Source: CAZKMM01 sp964592965 (GTDB taxonomy: Bacteria; RBG-13-61-14; DRUE01). From it: 11,976 nt of DNA. Where the stretch lies: positions 1 through 11,976 of the forward strand of contig CAZQJX010000077.1 of assembly GCA_964592965.1 (NCBI GenBank). The letters are read 5' to 3'. Below the pieces are notes generated by a model. It worked only from the letters and a program-made list of their open reading frames with translations. It made no database searches and had not been told where the DNA came from. Both the position numbers and the translations under genes were made by a program. Below, in pieces: positions 1-6,462 of this stretch (position 1 is the stretch's first letter; the number at the start of each line of letters is the position of its first letter).

Positions 1-515
1 AGGGAAAAATTGACGAGCTTTTAAAAAAAGCATTTGAGACTGCCCAAAATTATGAAAAGACCTGCACTGGCTGTGCTCAAACTACGCTTGCAGGGGTGCT
101 GGATGTTTTGGGAATAAAAAGCGATGATGCTTTTAAGTGCGCAAGCGGGCTGGCAGATGGAGTGGGCTTGACAGGTGATGGCACCTGCGGAGCTTTGCTC
201 GGCGGAGCAATGGCAATTGGCTTGATTTTTGGCAGGGAGCGAAAAGATTTTTCTGACCCGTTCGCAGCAATGAAATCATATCTTTTAGTAAAGGAGCTTT
301 ATCAGGATTTTTTAGAGAGATATGGTACCGCCCGCTGCTGTGAGATTCAAAGAAAACTTATGGGCAGAACCTTTAATCTCCTTGACCCAAAAGAGCTTGA
401 ATCTGCAATGAACTTTGGAATGATGGAGCATTGCTCAAAGGTGGTGGGAAATTCTGCGAGGAAGACGGTAGAAATTATCTTGAAAGAGAAAGGAAAAAAT
501 AAGAGAGGAGAATAA
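1..515 (+). CDS. C_GCAxxG_C_C family probable redox protein (5' partial)
   Basis: The reading frame is open from the first complete codon (base 3), so the true start lies before the window; an internal GTG at 96 is not the start because the family motif is upstream of it. The visible 170 residues carry CTGCAQ about 21 residues in, then a Cys in KCASGL, a Cys in GDGTCGALLGG, a CC pair in TARCCEIQ and a Cys in EHCSKVV. This matches the cysteine spacing of the C_GCAxxG_C_C family (TIGR01909), small probably cytosolic proteins predicted to be redox-active through conserved cysteines; their substrate is not known. All expected cysteines are present, so the protein looks intact. The stop is followed after 2 nt by the next start, whose ribosome binding site (AGAGGAG) lies in the last codons of this gene, so the two are probably cotranscribed. 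Family assignment is confident, function is not. Confidence 0.85.
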   Translation, partial: GKIDELLKKAFETAQNYEKTCTGCAQTTLAGVLDVLGIKSDDAFKCASGLADGVGLTGDGTCGALLGGAMAIGLIFGRERKDFSDPFAAMKSYLLVKELYQDFLERYGTARCCEIQRKLMGRTFNLLDPKELESAMNFGMMEHCSKVVGNSARKTVEIILKEKGKNKRGE

Positions 516-517
516 AA

Positions 518-1048
518 ATGGGTATAAGTTGGGTGGAAGATTTGGTCTCAGAATACTATAAACTTAAAGGATATTTGGTTATTGAAAACGAAGATATTGT
601 TTTACCTAAAAAGAGTAATCGTATTGTACAAGCACATTCTGATATTGATATTCTTGCAATAAAAGAAAATGAAATTATCCATGCTGAATGTGTATTGTTT
701 TGGGGACCATCTAAAAAAGATGAACCAAAATGGAAAGCCAAATTGAAAGATAATTTGCAAAAGGCAGAAGAAAAAATAAAACAAAATTTGGGTAATCAAA
801 TAAAAATTAAAAATGTTTTAGTAGTTGGATATAAACCTAATAATCCAAGAGAAGATGGACCATGGAGAAGGCTTGAAGTGTTTTGTAGCGAAGAAGATAT
901 TATATTAATAGATTTGAATGATGTCATAAAAAAATTAATTCACAATTTAAAAAAGAAATATCCTAAAAGCAAAGGAAAGGTAGGAAAACATAACAAGCTA
1001 ATCAGCTTTCTAATTTATCTACTGCAAAATAAAATTGATGTTAACTAA
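518..1048 (+). CDS. Small restriction-endonuclease-like (PD-(D/E)xK-fold) protein, AT-rich
   Basis: Encodes 176 residues with no signal peptide. The N-terminus WVEDLVSEYYKLKGY (about residues 5-19), then SDIDILAIK (41-49) and EIIHAECVLFW (52-62), follow the order of a restriction-endonuclease-like fold: helix with a conserved Glu (E7), a Tyr/Gly-rich turn, a strand carrying the catalytic Asp (D44) and a strand carrying Glu (E57). The lysine expected two residues after that Glu is a valine (V59), so the canonical (D/E)xK triad is incomplete. The C-terminal third is Lys-rich and could bind nucleic acid. The gene is visibly more AT-rich than its neighbours and has many Lys/Asn/Ile codons, which suggests acquisition from elsewhere. 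It starts at ATG with a good AGAGGAG site 7 nt upstream and overlaps the start of the next gene by 11 bp. Fold assignment is by motif reading only; a non-nucleolytic role is possible. Confidence 0.6.
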   Translation: MGISWVEDLVSEYYKLKGYLVIENEDIVLPKKSNRIVQAHSDIDILAIKENEIIHAECVLFWGPSKKDEPKWKAKLKDNLQKAEEKIKQNLGNQIKIKNVLVVGYKPNNPREDGPWRRLEVFCSEEDIILIDLNDVIKKLIHNLKKKYPKSKGKVGKHNKLISFLIYLLQNKIDVN

Positions 1049-2120
1049 GTTGACCAGTAAAGAGCGGGTAAAAAGGGCGATACATTTTGCCAGTCCAGAC
1101 CGAGTGCCTGTGAGTTTTAAGGATGTTTTCCCGCTTTTTCACATTCCTCCTCAAAGCTGGCAACCACCCGAGCCGTATTATCCTTATGTTCACCCGTTGA
1201 TTATTAAAGCACGGCTCTGGAAGCCCAAGCGAAAACTACCCAGAGGCTGGCTAAATCAAACCCGCATTGCCATTGATGAATGGGGGACAGTTTGGCGAAT
1301 CTCTCCCATCTCCACGCAAGGCGAGGTTGTCAAGGGCGCTTTGGAAGAAAGCTGGGATTTGCTTGAAAGTTTCAAGCCGCCGGATTTTTCTGACTGGTCA
1401 AGATTCAAAACCTTTGCCCGCCTCAGCAAGCTTTTTGGTGGAAAGAGATACAGGCTGGCGGTTAATGACAATTCTCTCTGGGAGCGATTCCGTTTTTTGC
1501 GGGGATTTGAAAACGCAATGATGGATTTAATTTATCATCCTAGCGAGACCCGCAGGCTTTTAGAAATTCTCACCAATTGTCATTTGCAGATTGTGGAGAA
1601 TTTCAAAAAAGCAGGCGCTGATGGGTTTATGCTTGTGGATGACTGGGGCACGCAGGACCGCACCTTTATATCTCCCAAGCTTTTTGATAAGTTTTTCCGA
1701 CCTTGCTACCAGCGGATAGTTGACCGTTGCCACGAGCTGGGAATGGACTGCGGGATTCATTCCTGCGGAAACATTCGGCTAATCATTCCCAGCCTCATTG
1801 AGATTGGATTTGATTTTCTTCAGCTAGATAGCCCGAATATGTGCGGAATTGACTGGCTGGCGGAAAATGCTGGTGGAAAGATAGCGCTTTTCTGTTCGCC
1901 AGATATTCAAGAGGTTTATATTAAAAACGACCCTGAGCTACTTCGTGCGCACATAAAGGAGCAAATTCTCAAGCTGGCGGATTTTAACGGTGGATTTGCT
2001 GGCTGGCCTTATGCGGAGTGGCGAGTGATTGGGGTTAAAGATAAGATTCACAAGCTGGCAATCTCCCTTTATTTGGAATACGGAAAATACCCGCTTGATA
2101 AAAGAAAGCTCTTAAATTAA
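1038..2120 (+). CDS. Uroporphyrinogen decarboxylase-like (URO-D superfamily) protein
   Basis: Encodes 360 residues, the usual size for this family. Features are TSKERVKRAI at the N-terminus, DDWGTQ near residue 201, FISPKLFDKFFRP (210-222), and HSCGN near 241 followed by LIIPSLIEIGFDFLQ. These mark the COG0407 group of URO-D-fold proteins, which includes corrinoid-dependent methyltransferases (MtaA/MtbA/CmuA) and many members of unknown substrate. It lacks the features of true HemE, so a heme role is unlikely. The His-x-Cys pair for zinc is present, but the C-terminal GG motif (GGFAGWPYAEW, about 318-328) has no cysteine, so a third zinc ligand is not obvious. The start is uncertain: ATG 1038 was chosen, but TTG 1035 and TTG 1050 (giving a typical MTSKERV start) are alternatives and none has a Shine-Dalgarno. 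Translation is probably coupled to the upstream gene. Cytosolic; no corrinoid protein is encoded nearby. Confidence 0.8.
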   Translation: MLTKLTSKERVKRAIHFASPDRVPVSFKDVFPLFHIPPQSWQPPEPYYPYVHPLIIKARLWKPKRKLPRGWLNQTRIAIDEWGTVWRISPISTQGEVVKGALEESWDLLESFKPPDFSDWSRFKTFARLSKLFGGKRYRLAVNDNSLWERFRFLRGFENAMMDLIYHPSETRRLLEILTNCHLQIVENFKKAGADGFMLVDDWGTQDRTFISPKLFDKFFRPCYQRIVDRCHELGMDCGIHSCGNIRLIIPSLIEIGFDFLQLDSPNMCGIDWLAENAGGKIALFCSPDIQEVYIKNDPELLRAHIKEQILKLADFNGGFAGWPYAEWRVIGVKDKIHKLAISLYLEYGKYPLDKRKLLN

Positions 2121-3058
2121 TGTTTTCGGATAAATTCTAAAATATCCATCTGCGCCTTATCGCCCAAGTTGCGGATATCTATAATCATTGTGTAGTGGTT
2201 TCTAAGGTCATATCTTTTCAGATAAACCTCATAGCCATTTTCTTCGAGCTTTTGGGCAAACTCCTTTGCTTGCGCAGGAAGGGTGGGGAAATCCAGTCCG
2301 CCGTAAAGAACGAGGAAGGGCGGAAGGAGCTTTTCTGGCTCAATGTGATATAGGGGTGAAGCGTCTTTGAGCCGGTCGTCAGTATAATTTTCTCCAAAAA
2401 GGTCTTTGAGCATTCTCTTTCCCGCATCGCTGACTTTGATTTTCTTTACCCAAAGGAAGTTATAAACTCCGCTGATGGGGATAGCGCCTCGGATATTTTT
2501 CAGGCTCAATCCCACTTCAGCAAGCCAACGCTCATCAGTGGCAAGAAGAGCAGTAAGATGCCCGCCGGCGGAATGACCGCAGACAAAAATCCTGTTTTTA
2601 TCTCCACCGTATTTCTCAATGTTGTTATAAACCCAAGCAAATGCACGGGCAACATCCTGAATCTGGGTTGGGAATTTGAATTGAGGAGCCAGCCGATAGT
2701 TAATGCAGACCACGCCCACACCTTTTTTAGCAAACCTTCTTCCCAAATCTCCATAAACATCAAAGGTTATTCTTTTATCTCCACCGCTCCAACCTCCTCC
2801 GTGAATAAAAATCAATACAGGGAAGTTAGTTTTGCCTTCTGGCAGGTATAAATCCAGCTTGTGCTTGATAGGGTCTGCATCTTTTCCAGAATAGTAGGCG
2901 ATATCAAGAATTTGTCTTACACCTTTTTTATCCACAATTCCGTGAGTGCGCCATTTGGGGCGAGGAAGTTGATTTGGATTCCATTGTGTGGAATGAACCT
3001 GTGCGGTCAAAAGGAAAATAGCGAGCAGAAGAAAAGCTCTCATACCCTTGTTTTTCAT
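2117..3058 (-). CDS. Secreted alpha/beta-hydrolase esterase
   Basis: Encodes 313 residues starting with a Sec signal peptide (hydrophobic stretch about 8-19, likely cleavage near residue 23 after VHS), so it acts outside the cytoplasm. The mature part is an alpha/beta hydrolase of the carboxylesterase/BD-FAE type: oxyanion-hole motif HGGGW at 86-90, nucleophile elbow GHSAGG at 161-166 (Ser163), probable acid Asp256 in LYGGLDFP and catalytic His288 in LRNHYTM. The complete triad suggests an active ester hydrolase; candidate substrates include acetylated or feruloylated carbohydrates or other short esters, but none can be picked from sequence. ATG 3056-3058 is preceded by a strong AAGGAGGG site. 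It is divergent from dnaB, across about 110 bp, and convergent with the URO-D-like gene, with which it shares a 4-bp TTAA overlap holding both stop codons. Confidence 0.88.
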   Translation of the reverse strand: MKNKGMRAFLLLAIFLLTAQVHSTQWNPNQLPRPKWRTHGIVDKKGVRQILDIAYYSGKDADPIKHKLDLYLPEGKTNFPVLIFIHGGGWSGGDKRITFDVYGDLGRRFAKKGVGVVCINYRLAPQFKFPTQIQDVARAFAWVYNNIEKYGGDKNRIFVCGHSAGGHLTALLATDERWLAEVGLSLKNIRGAIPISGVYNFLWVKKIKVSDAGKRMLKDLFGENYTDDRLKDASPLYHIEPEKLLPPFLVLYGGLDFPTLPAQAKEFAQKLEENGYEVYLKRYDLRNHYTMIIDIRNLGDKAQMDILEFIRKH

Positions 3059-3086
3059 TTTTCCCTCCTTTAATGGGGTTCAAATA

Positions 3087-3114
3087 ATTTTATTCGCTCT
3101 CGTTCAAAAAGCAA
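3087..3114 (-). promoter_or_regulatory. Possible promoter of the esterase gene
   Basis: On the minus strand a TTGCTT -35 candidate (3109-3114) stands 16 bp from TAAAAT (3087-3092, 5 of 6 to consensus). Transcription would start about 20 nt before the ATG, leaving room for the AAGGAGGG site. The -35 match is poor (3 of 6), so this is tentative. Confidence 0.35.
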
Positions 3115-3126
3115 GGGATTTTTTAA

Positions 3127-3155
3127 TTGACATCTTTTTTCGCAGAGGCTAAATT
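3127..3155 (+). promoter_or_regulatory. Sigma70-type promoter of dnaB
   Basis: A perfect TTGACA (3127-3132) and TAAATT (3150-3155, 4 of 6) are separated by 17 bp, the optimal spacing. The predicted start of transcription near 3162 is only about 9 nt before the dnaB ATG, and no Shine-Dalgarno lies in that stretch, so the mRNA would have almost no leader. It probably also drives the overlapping TPR gene. Confidence 0.6.
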
Positions 3156-3170
3156 TTAATCAAAAAGACA

Positions 3171-4628
3171 ATGGAAAGGGTCCCACCCCATAATTTAGAA
3201 GCTGAGCGAGCGGTTTTAGGAGCACTTCTTTTAGATACCAATGCCTTTGATGTTGTAATGGAGATACTTCAGCCTGAGGATTTTTATTTAGATGCCCATC
3301 GCCTGATATATCAGGCGATGCTTGAGCTGGAGGCAAAAGGCACTCCTATTGACCTTATCAATCTGGTTGACCATCTTAAAAGTCAGGGGCTTTTGGATAA
3401 AGTTGGTGGTCCTGCGGTGGTAGCCAGCCTAGCAGATGGAATTGCAAGCTCTGTAGGTGTGGAATATTGGGCAAAAAAGGTCAGGGAAAAAGCTATTCTT
3501 AGAAAGATAATCAGCGAAGCGAGCGCCATTGTTGAGCAGGCTTATTCAGAACCAGAAGATATAGAGGGCTTTTTGGATTATTCAGAGCACAGGTTCTTAG
3601 AGATAGCCACTGAGCGCACCGAGCAGAGATATTTGCCGGTCTCGGATTTGCTTAAAAGCGGGATCAAGATGCTGGAAGAGATTGCCCGAAGGCGCCAGAC
3701 CATCTCGGGCGTGCCCAGTGGCTTTCAGGACCTAGACAATTACACCAATGGATTTCAACCTCAAGAGCTTATTATTATTGCTGGCAGACCTTCAATGGGA
3801 AAAAGCGCTTTTGCTCTTAACATTGCCCGCAACGCTTCTGTGGATTATGAAAAGACAGTTGCTTTTTTCAGCTTGGAGATGAGCAGAGAACAGCTTTTAA
3901 TCAGGCTGATTGCCTCTGAGGCTCGTATTGACCAGAACAACCTGAGAAGAGGTATTATCCCCCGTCAAGATTGGGATAAATTGATTAAATCAGCAGATAA
4001 ACTGAGCAAAGCCAAACTCTTTATTGATGACACTTCTGACCTTTCAGTTTTGGAGATTAAAAGTCGGGCTAGAAGAATTAAGGCAGAGACAGGCGGTCTT
4101 GATTTGGTGATTATAGATTATCTTCAGCTTATTCGCCCTGTGCAGACGGGTAAGAGGCGCAGGGACTCAAGGGAGCAGGAGGTCAGCGAGATTAGCAGGG
4201 CGCTCAAAGCAATGGCAAAGGAGCTCAAGGTGCCTGTGATTGCACTCAGTCAGCTTAATCGTCAGGTGGAGCATAGGGAAGATAAGCGCCCGAGATTAAG
4301 CGACCTTCGTGAAAGCGGTGCCATAGAGCAGGATGCTGATGTTATCCTTTTTGTGCATCGCCCTGGTTTGTATAGAACAAGTAAATCTAAAGGAAGCAAA
4401 AAAGGAGAGCCAATAGGAGATGATTTCAATCCTTATGCTGAAGACACTTCTGACCGTGATATAACTGATGAGAGCTTTACCGAACTTATCATCGGCAAAC
4501 AACGCAATGGTCCCACAGGAACCATTTACTTGCACTTTTCTAAAAACCACGCACTTTTTGGAAGCAGAGAGACTCGCTATAGTGAGGAGCAAATTCCAGA
4601 AGCCAGTTTAGAAAGGAGAGAGGAATGA
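3171..4628 (+). CDS. dnaB: Replicative DNA helicase DnaB
   Basis: Encodes 485 residues of the hexameric helicase that unwinds DNA at the replication fork and recruits primase. The N-terminal DnaB domain begins with PPHNLEAERAVLGALLLD. The RecA-like motor has Walker A GRPSMGKS at 205-212, catalytic Glu236 in FSLEMS, Walker B LVIIDYLQL at 312-320 (Asp316), LSQLNRQVE near 359, DLRESGAIEQDAD at 378-390 and the arginine-finger loop KQRNGPTG at 443-450. The region between HRPGLY and ELIIGKQRNG (about 401-437) is some 25 residues longer than in E. coli-type DnaB and is charged and low in hydrophobics. No intein interrupts the Walker A or other motifs. ATG 3171 fits the family start although no ribosome binding site precedes it. 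The stop overlaps the next start (ATGA, 4625-4628), indicating translational coupling. Confidence 0.97.
   Translation: MERVPPHNLEAERAVLGALLLDTNAFDVVMEILQPEDFYLDAHRLIYQAMLELEAKGTPIDLINLVDHLKSQGLLDKVGGPAVVASLADGIASSVGVEYWAKKVREKAILRKIISEASAIVEQAYSEPEDIEGFLDYSEHRFLEIATERTEQRYLPVSDLLKSGIKMLEEIARRRQTISGVPSGFQDLDNYTNGFQPQELIIIAGRPSMGKSAFALNIARNASVDYEKTVAFFSLEMSREQLLIRLIASEARIDQNNLRRGIIPRQDWDKLIKSADKLSKAKLFIDDTSDLSVLEIKSRARRIKAETGGLDLVIIDYLQLIRPVQTGKRRRDSREQEVSEISRALKAMAKELKVPVIALSQLNRQVEHREDKRPRLSDLRESGAIEQDADVILFVHRPGLYRTSKSKGSKKGEPIGDDFNPYAEDTSDRDITDESFTELIIGKQRNGPTGTIYLHFSKNHALFGSRETRYSEEQIPEASLERREE
3297..3320. repeat. Perfect 24-bp palindrome inside dnaB
   Basis: The two 12-bp half-sites (3297-3308 and 3309-3320) are exact reverse complements with no spacer, centred on TA-TA and with half-site CATCGCCTGATA. 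It codes for His-Arg-Leu-Ile-Tyr-Gln-Ala-Met, about residues 43-50 in the N-terminal domain, about 130 bp after the start codon. The symmetry ends at once on both sides. It could be a protein operator, an mRNA hairpin or chance; no second copy is visible in the window. Confidence 0.85.
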
Positions 4629-5512
4629 AGGTTAAAGGTTTAATATTGGTGCTGGCTTTGGTTATGGCTATGGCTGGTTTTGAGATTAAGGCAGGGGAAA
4701 GCGATTGTCAGGCTTTAATTGACCAGTCAGAAAAATTCTGGATGGAAGAAAATTTTGATAAAAGCGACCAGCTACTCAACCAGGCTAAACAGCTCTGCCC
4801 AAATCGGGCGGAGATTTATTGGCGTCTGGCTCGCAATATTTACGACCGCATAGAAAGCCTGCCCAGAGCCGAGCGCCCGCCCAAGCCGGAGCGCATCAGG
4901 CAATATGAAAAAATGATTCAGTTGACAGATAAGTGCATTGAGCTTGACCCGAACGATGGCAACTGCTGGCTTTGGAAAGGAATCGGTTTGGGAAGAAGAG
5001 GCACAACCAAGGGGATTCTCAATTCACTTGCAGATATAGATGAGCTGGAAAAATACTGGAAAAAGGCAGAGGAGCTCAAGCCCACATACCGAGCAGAAGA
5101 CGGCTCTGCCAATGCTTTGGGAGATATTTACAATGCGCTCGGGCAGTTTTATCGGGTGGTTCCAGATTGGTGGATAATAAAAGTTTTATTCGGCACGAGG
5201 GGAGATATTTCCAAAAGCGTTGAGTATCAGCGTAAGGCAGTTGCTCTTGAATCTGAGCGAATTGAATACAATAAAGAGCTTGGGGTAAGCCTGATTTGTT
5301 ATGGACAGAAGAAAAAAGACCCAAAGGCAATAGAGGAGGGCAAGAAGTATTTAAAAAAGGTTTTAGAATTACCAGTTCATAAGCCTTCAGACCGGGTAGA
5401 TAAAAAGCATTCAAAAATTCTTCTGGAAAATCCTGATTTAGCCTGCACTTATTCCCGTGATGCTCAGCAGGTGGTAAGTAAAGAAGAATTTGAAAAAACT
5501 CAAAAAAAATGA
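4625..5512 (+). CDS. Secreted TPR-like protein
   Basis: Encodes 295 residues with a Sec signal peptide (hydrophobic 5-18, likely cleavage near residue 23, after IKA), so it is probably periplasmic. The rest is helical with TPR-like repeats: about 31-60 (FDKSDQLLNQAKQLCPN), 95-122 (TDKCIELDPNDGNCWLWKG), 140-175 and 195-250 (KKYLKKVLELP). The segment GRRGTTKGILNSLADIDEL and the late ELGVSLICYGQKKKD resemble TPR proteins of the RMDN/FAM82 type, which occur in bacteria without a known role; that comparison is from memory. TPR solenoids usually mediate protein-protein contacts. A clear AAGGAG (4613-4618) lies 6 nt before the ATG, and the start overlaps the dnaB stop by 4 bp. Four cysteines in the mature part (28, 58, 104, 114) could form disulfides after export. 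Confidence 0.75.
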   Translation: MKVKGLILVLALVMAMAGFEIKAGESDCQALIDQSEKFWMEENFDKSDQLLNQAKQLCPNRAEIYWRLARNIYDRIESLPRAERPPKPERIRQYEKMIQLTDKCIELDPNDGNCWLWKGIGLGRRGTTKGILNSLADIDELEKYWKKAEELKPTYRAEDGSANALGDIYNALGQFYRVVPDWWIIKVLFGTRGDISKSVEYQRKAVALESERIEYNKELGVSLICYGQKKKDPKAIEEGKKYLKKVLELPVHKPSDRVDKKHSKILLENPDLACTYSRDAQQVVSKEEFEKTQKK

Positions 5513-5518
5513 TATAAA
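5490..5518 (+). promoter_or_regulatory. Promoter for the metallophosphoesterase/outer-membrane pair
   Basis: TTGAAA (5490-5495) and TATAAA (5513-5518), each 5 of 6 to consensus, are 17 bp apart, and a TG one base before the -10 adds an extended element. Most of it lies within the last codons of the TPR gene. The predicted start near 5525 leaves a leader of about 22 nt holding the AAGGAGGGG site. The two downstream genes can therefore be expressed independently of dnaB. Confidence 0.6.
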
Positions 5519-5547
5519 GTAATGCCAATCTAGCCAAGGAGGGGAAA

Positions 5548-6447
5548 ATGAAAATTAAAGGATTATTTTTGTCTTTTATTATCCTTGTTTTTTCTGCCCT
5601 GCTTTATTTTTCCTGTTCAACTTACGGGCTTGAAGATATCGAGCAGTATATTAATGCCAATAAAAACACTGTTGATGACCGCTATGAGGATAGCGTGAGC
5701 GGAAACACCAAAATGCTACAGCTTCCGCCAGTGAAAAATCCCCAGCATTTCAGCTTCCTGTGGTGCACTGATATGCATATAAGAGTTGACCGTAGAGATT
5801 ATCTAGATAAGCTGGGAGGATTTGCCCGCAGGGCAGATGCTAGCTTTATCATTCATACAGGCGACCTTGCTGACCACGGGTTAGAAGAAGAATTTGACCA
5901 TTTTCTTGTTGAAGCCAACAAGAAGCTAAGCATTCCTTTTTATTCTGCTTTAGGAAATCATGACCTTTATGGAGATGGCTGGGATACTTTTAAAGAAAAG
6001 ATGGGTCCGAGCGTGACCGCTTTTGATTTTGCCAATTCCCGCTTTATCTTTATTGATACCGCTTCCTGCGATGTAGGCAAGGAGCAGATGGAATGGATAG
6101 AAGATGAGCTTGAAGATGCACGAAGCAGAAGTGAAATCAAGCATATCTTTATGTTCTCGCATATGTGCCTTTATGATGATACCCTTGAGACACCAACCAT
6201 TATCTGCGACCCAGATGAGCGCTATCAGTTAATCTCTATGCTTGATAAATATGATGTTGATTTCTTCCTCTGTGGACATAAGCACTCTGCTGAAAAATAT
6301 TATCTTAACGGAACCTGGCATATTCAAGCAGGAACAGCCAGCACCTACAAAAAGCCAATTAACGACCATTCCCAGTTTTATTACTTCCAGATTGATGGCG
6401 ACAATGTTTATTTTGAAAAGAAATATTTTGATGACATAGATTATTAA
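5548..6447 (+). CDS. Calcineurin-type metallophosphoesterase, probable lipoprotein
   Basis: Encodes 299 residues. The N-terminus has a hydrophobic stretch (5-20) ending in LYFSCSTYG, where Cys23 could be lipidated; the residue at -3 is Tyr, so the lipobox is imperfect. The catalytic domain has the full set of dimetal ligands in order: TDMH (D75, H77), GDLAD (D106), GNHD (136-139), a His in FSHMC (H205) and GHKH (243-246). This defines an active-looking metallophosphoesterase (Pfam Metallophos). Such enzymes cleave phosphomonoesters or diesters, and an exported one may act on nucleotides, phospholipid headgroups or polymer phosphate; the substrate cannot be read from sequence. ATG is preceded by a strong AAGGAGGGG site. 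It is the first gene after the promoter at 5490-5518, and the next gene follows after 15 nt. Confidence 0.9.
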   Translation: MKIKGLFLSFIILVFSALLYFSCSTYGLEDIEQYINANKNTVDDRYEDSVSGNTKMLQLPPVKNPQHFSFLWCTDMHIRVDRRDYLDKLGGFARRADASFIIHTGDLADHGLEEEFDHFLVEANKKLSIPFYSALGNHDLYGDGWDTFKEKMGPSVTAFDFANSRFIFIDTASCDVGKEQMEWIEDELEDARSRSEIKHIFMFSHMCLYDDTLETPTIICDPDERYQLISMLDKYDVDFFLCGHKHSAEKYYLNGTWHIQAGTASTYKKPINDHSQFYYFQIDGDNVYFEKKYFDDIDY

Positions 6448-6448
6448 A

Positions 6449-6454
6449 AAGGAG
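6449..6454 (+). promoter_or_regulatory. Ribosome binding site that sets the start at 6463
   Basis: AAGGAG lies 8 nt before ATG 6463. An upstream in-frame GTG at 6454 overlaps this site and has none of its own, so ATG 6463 is the better start. Confidence 0.75.
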
Positions 6455-6462
6455 TGGGCGAG

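Noticed and set aside
518..1048. A complete restriction-modification or other multi-gene defence system
   Set aside because: No methyltransferase, helicase, NTPase or toxin-antitoxin partner is next to the endonuclease-like gene in this window.
2928..3170. Replication origin next to dnaB
   Set aside because: Only one DnaA box is visible, with no AT-rich unwinding region flanked by further boxes, and no dnaA or dnaN nearby.
3171..4628. Possible intein in DnaB, because the protein is longer than usual
   Set aside because: Walker A, Walker B and the arginine-finger loop are uninterrupted, and the extra length is only a short charged insert without splicing motifs.
5076..5537. 153-residue open frame on the minus strand opposite the TPR gene
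   Set aside because: It lies over a well-supported coding gene with signal peptide and ribosome binding site, and its own translation shows no recognisable motif.
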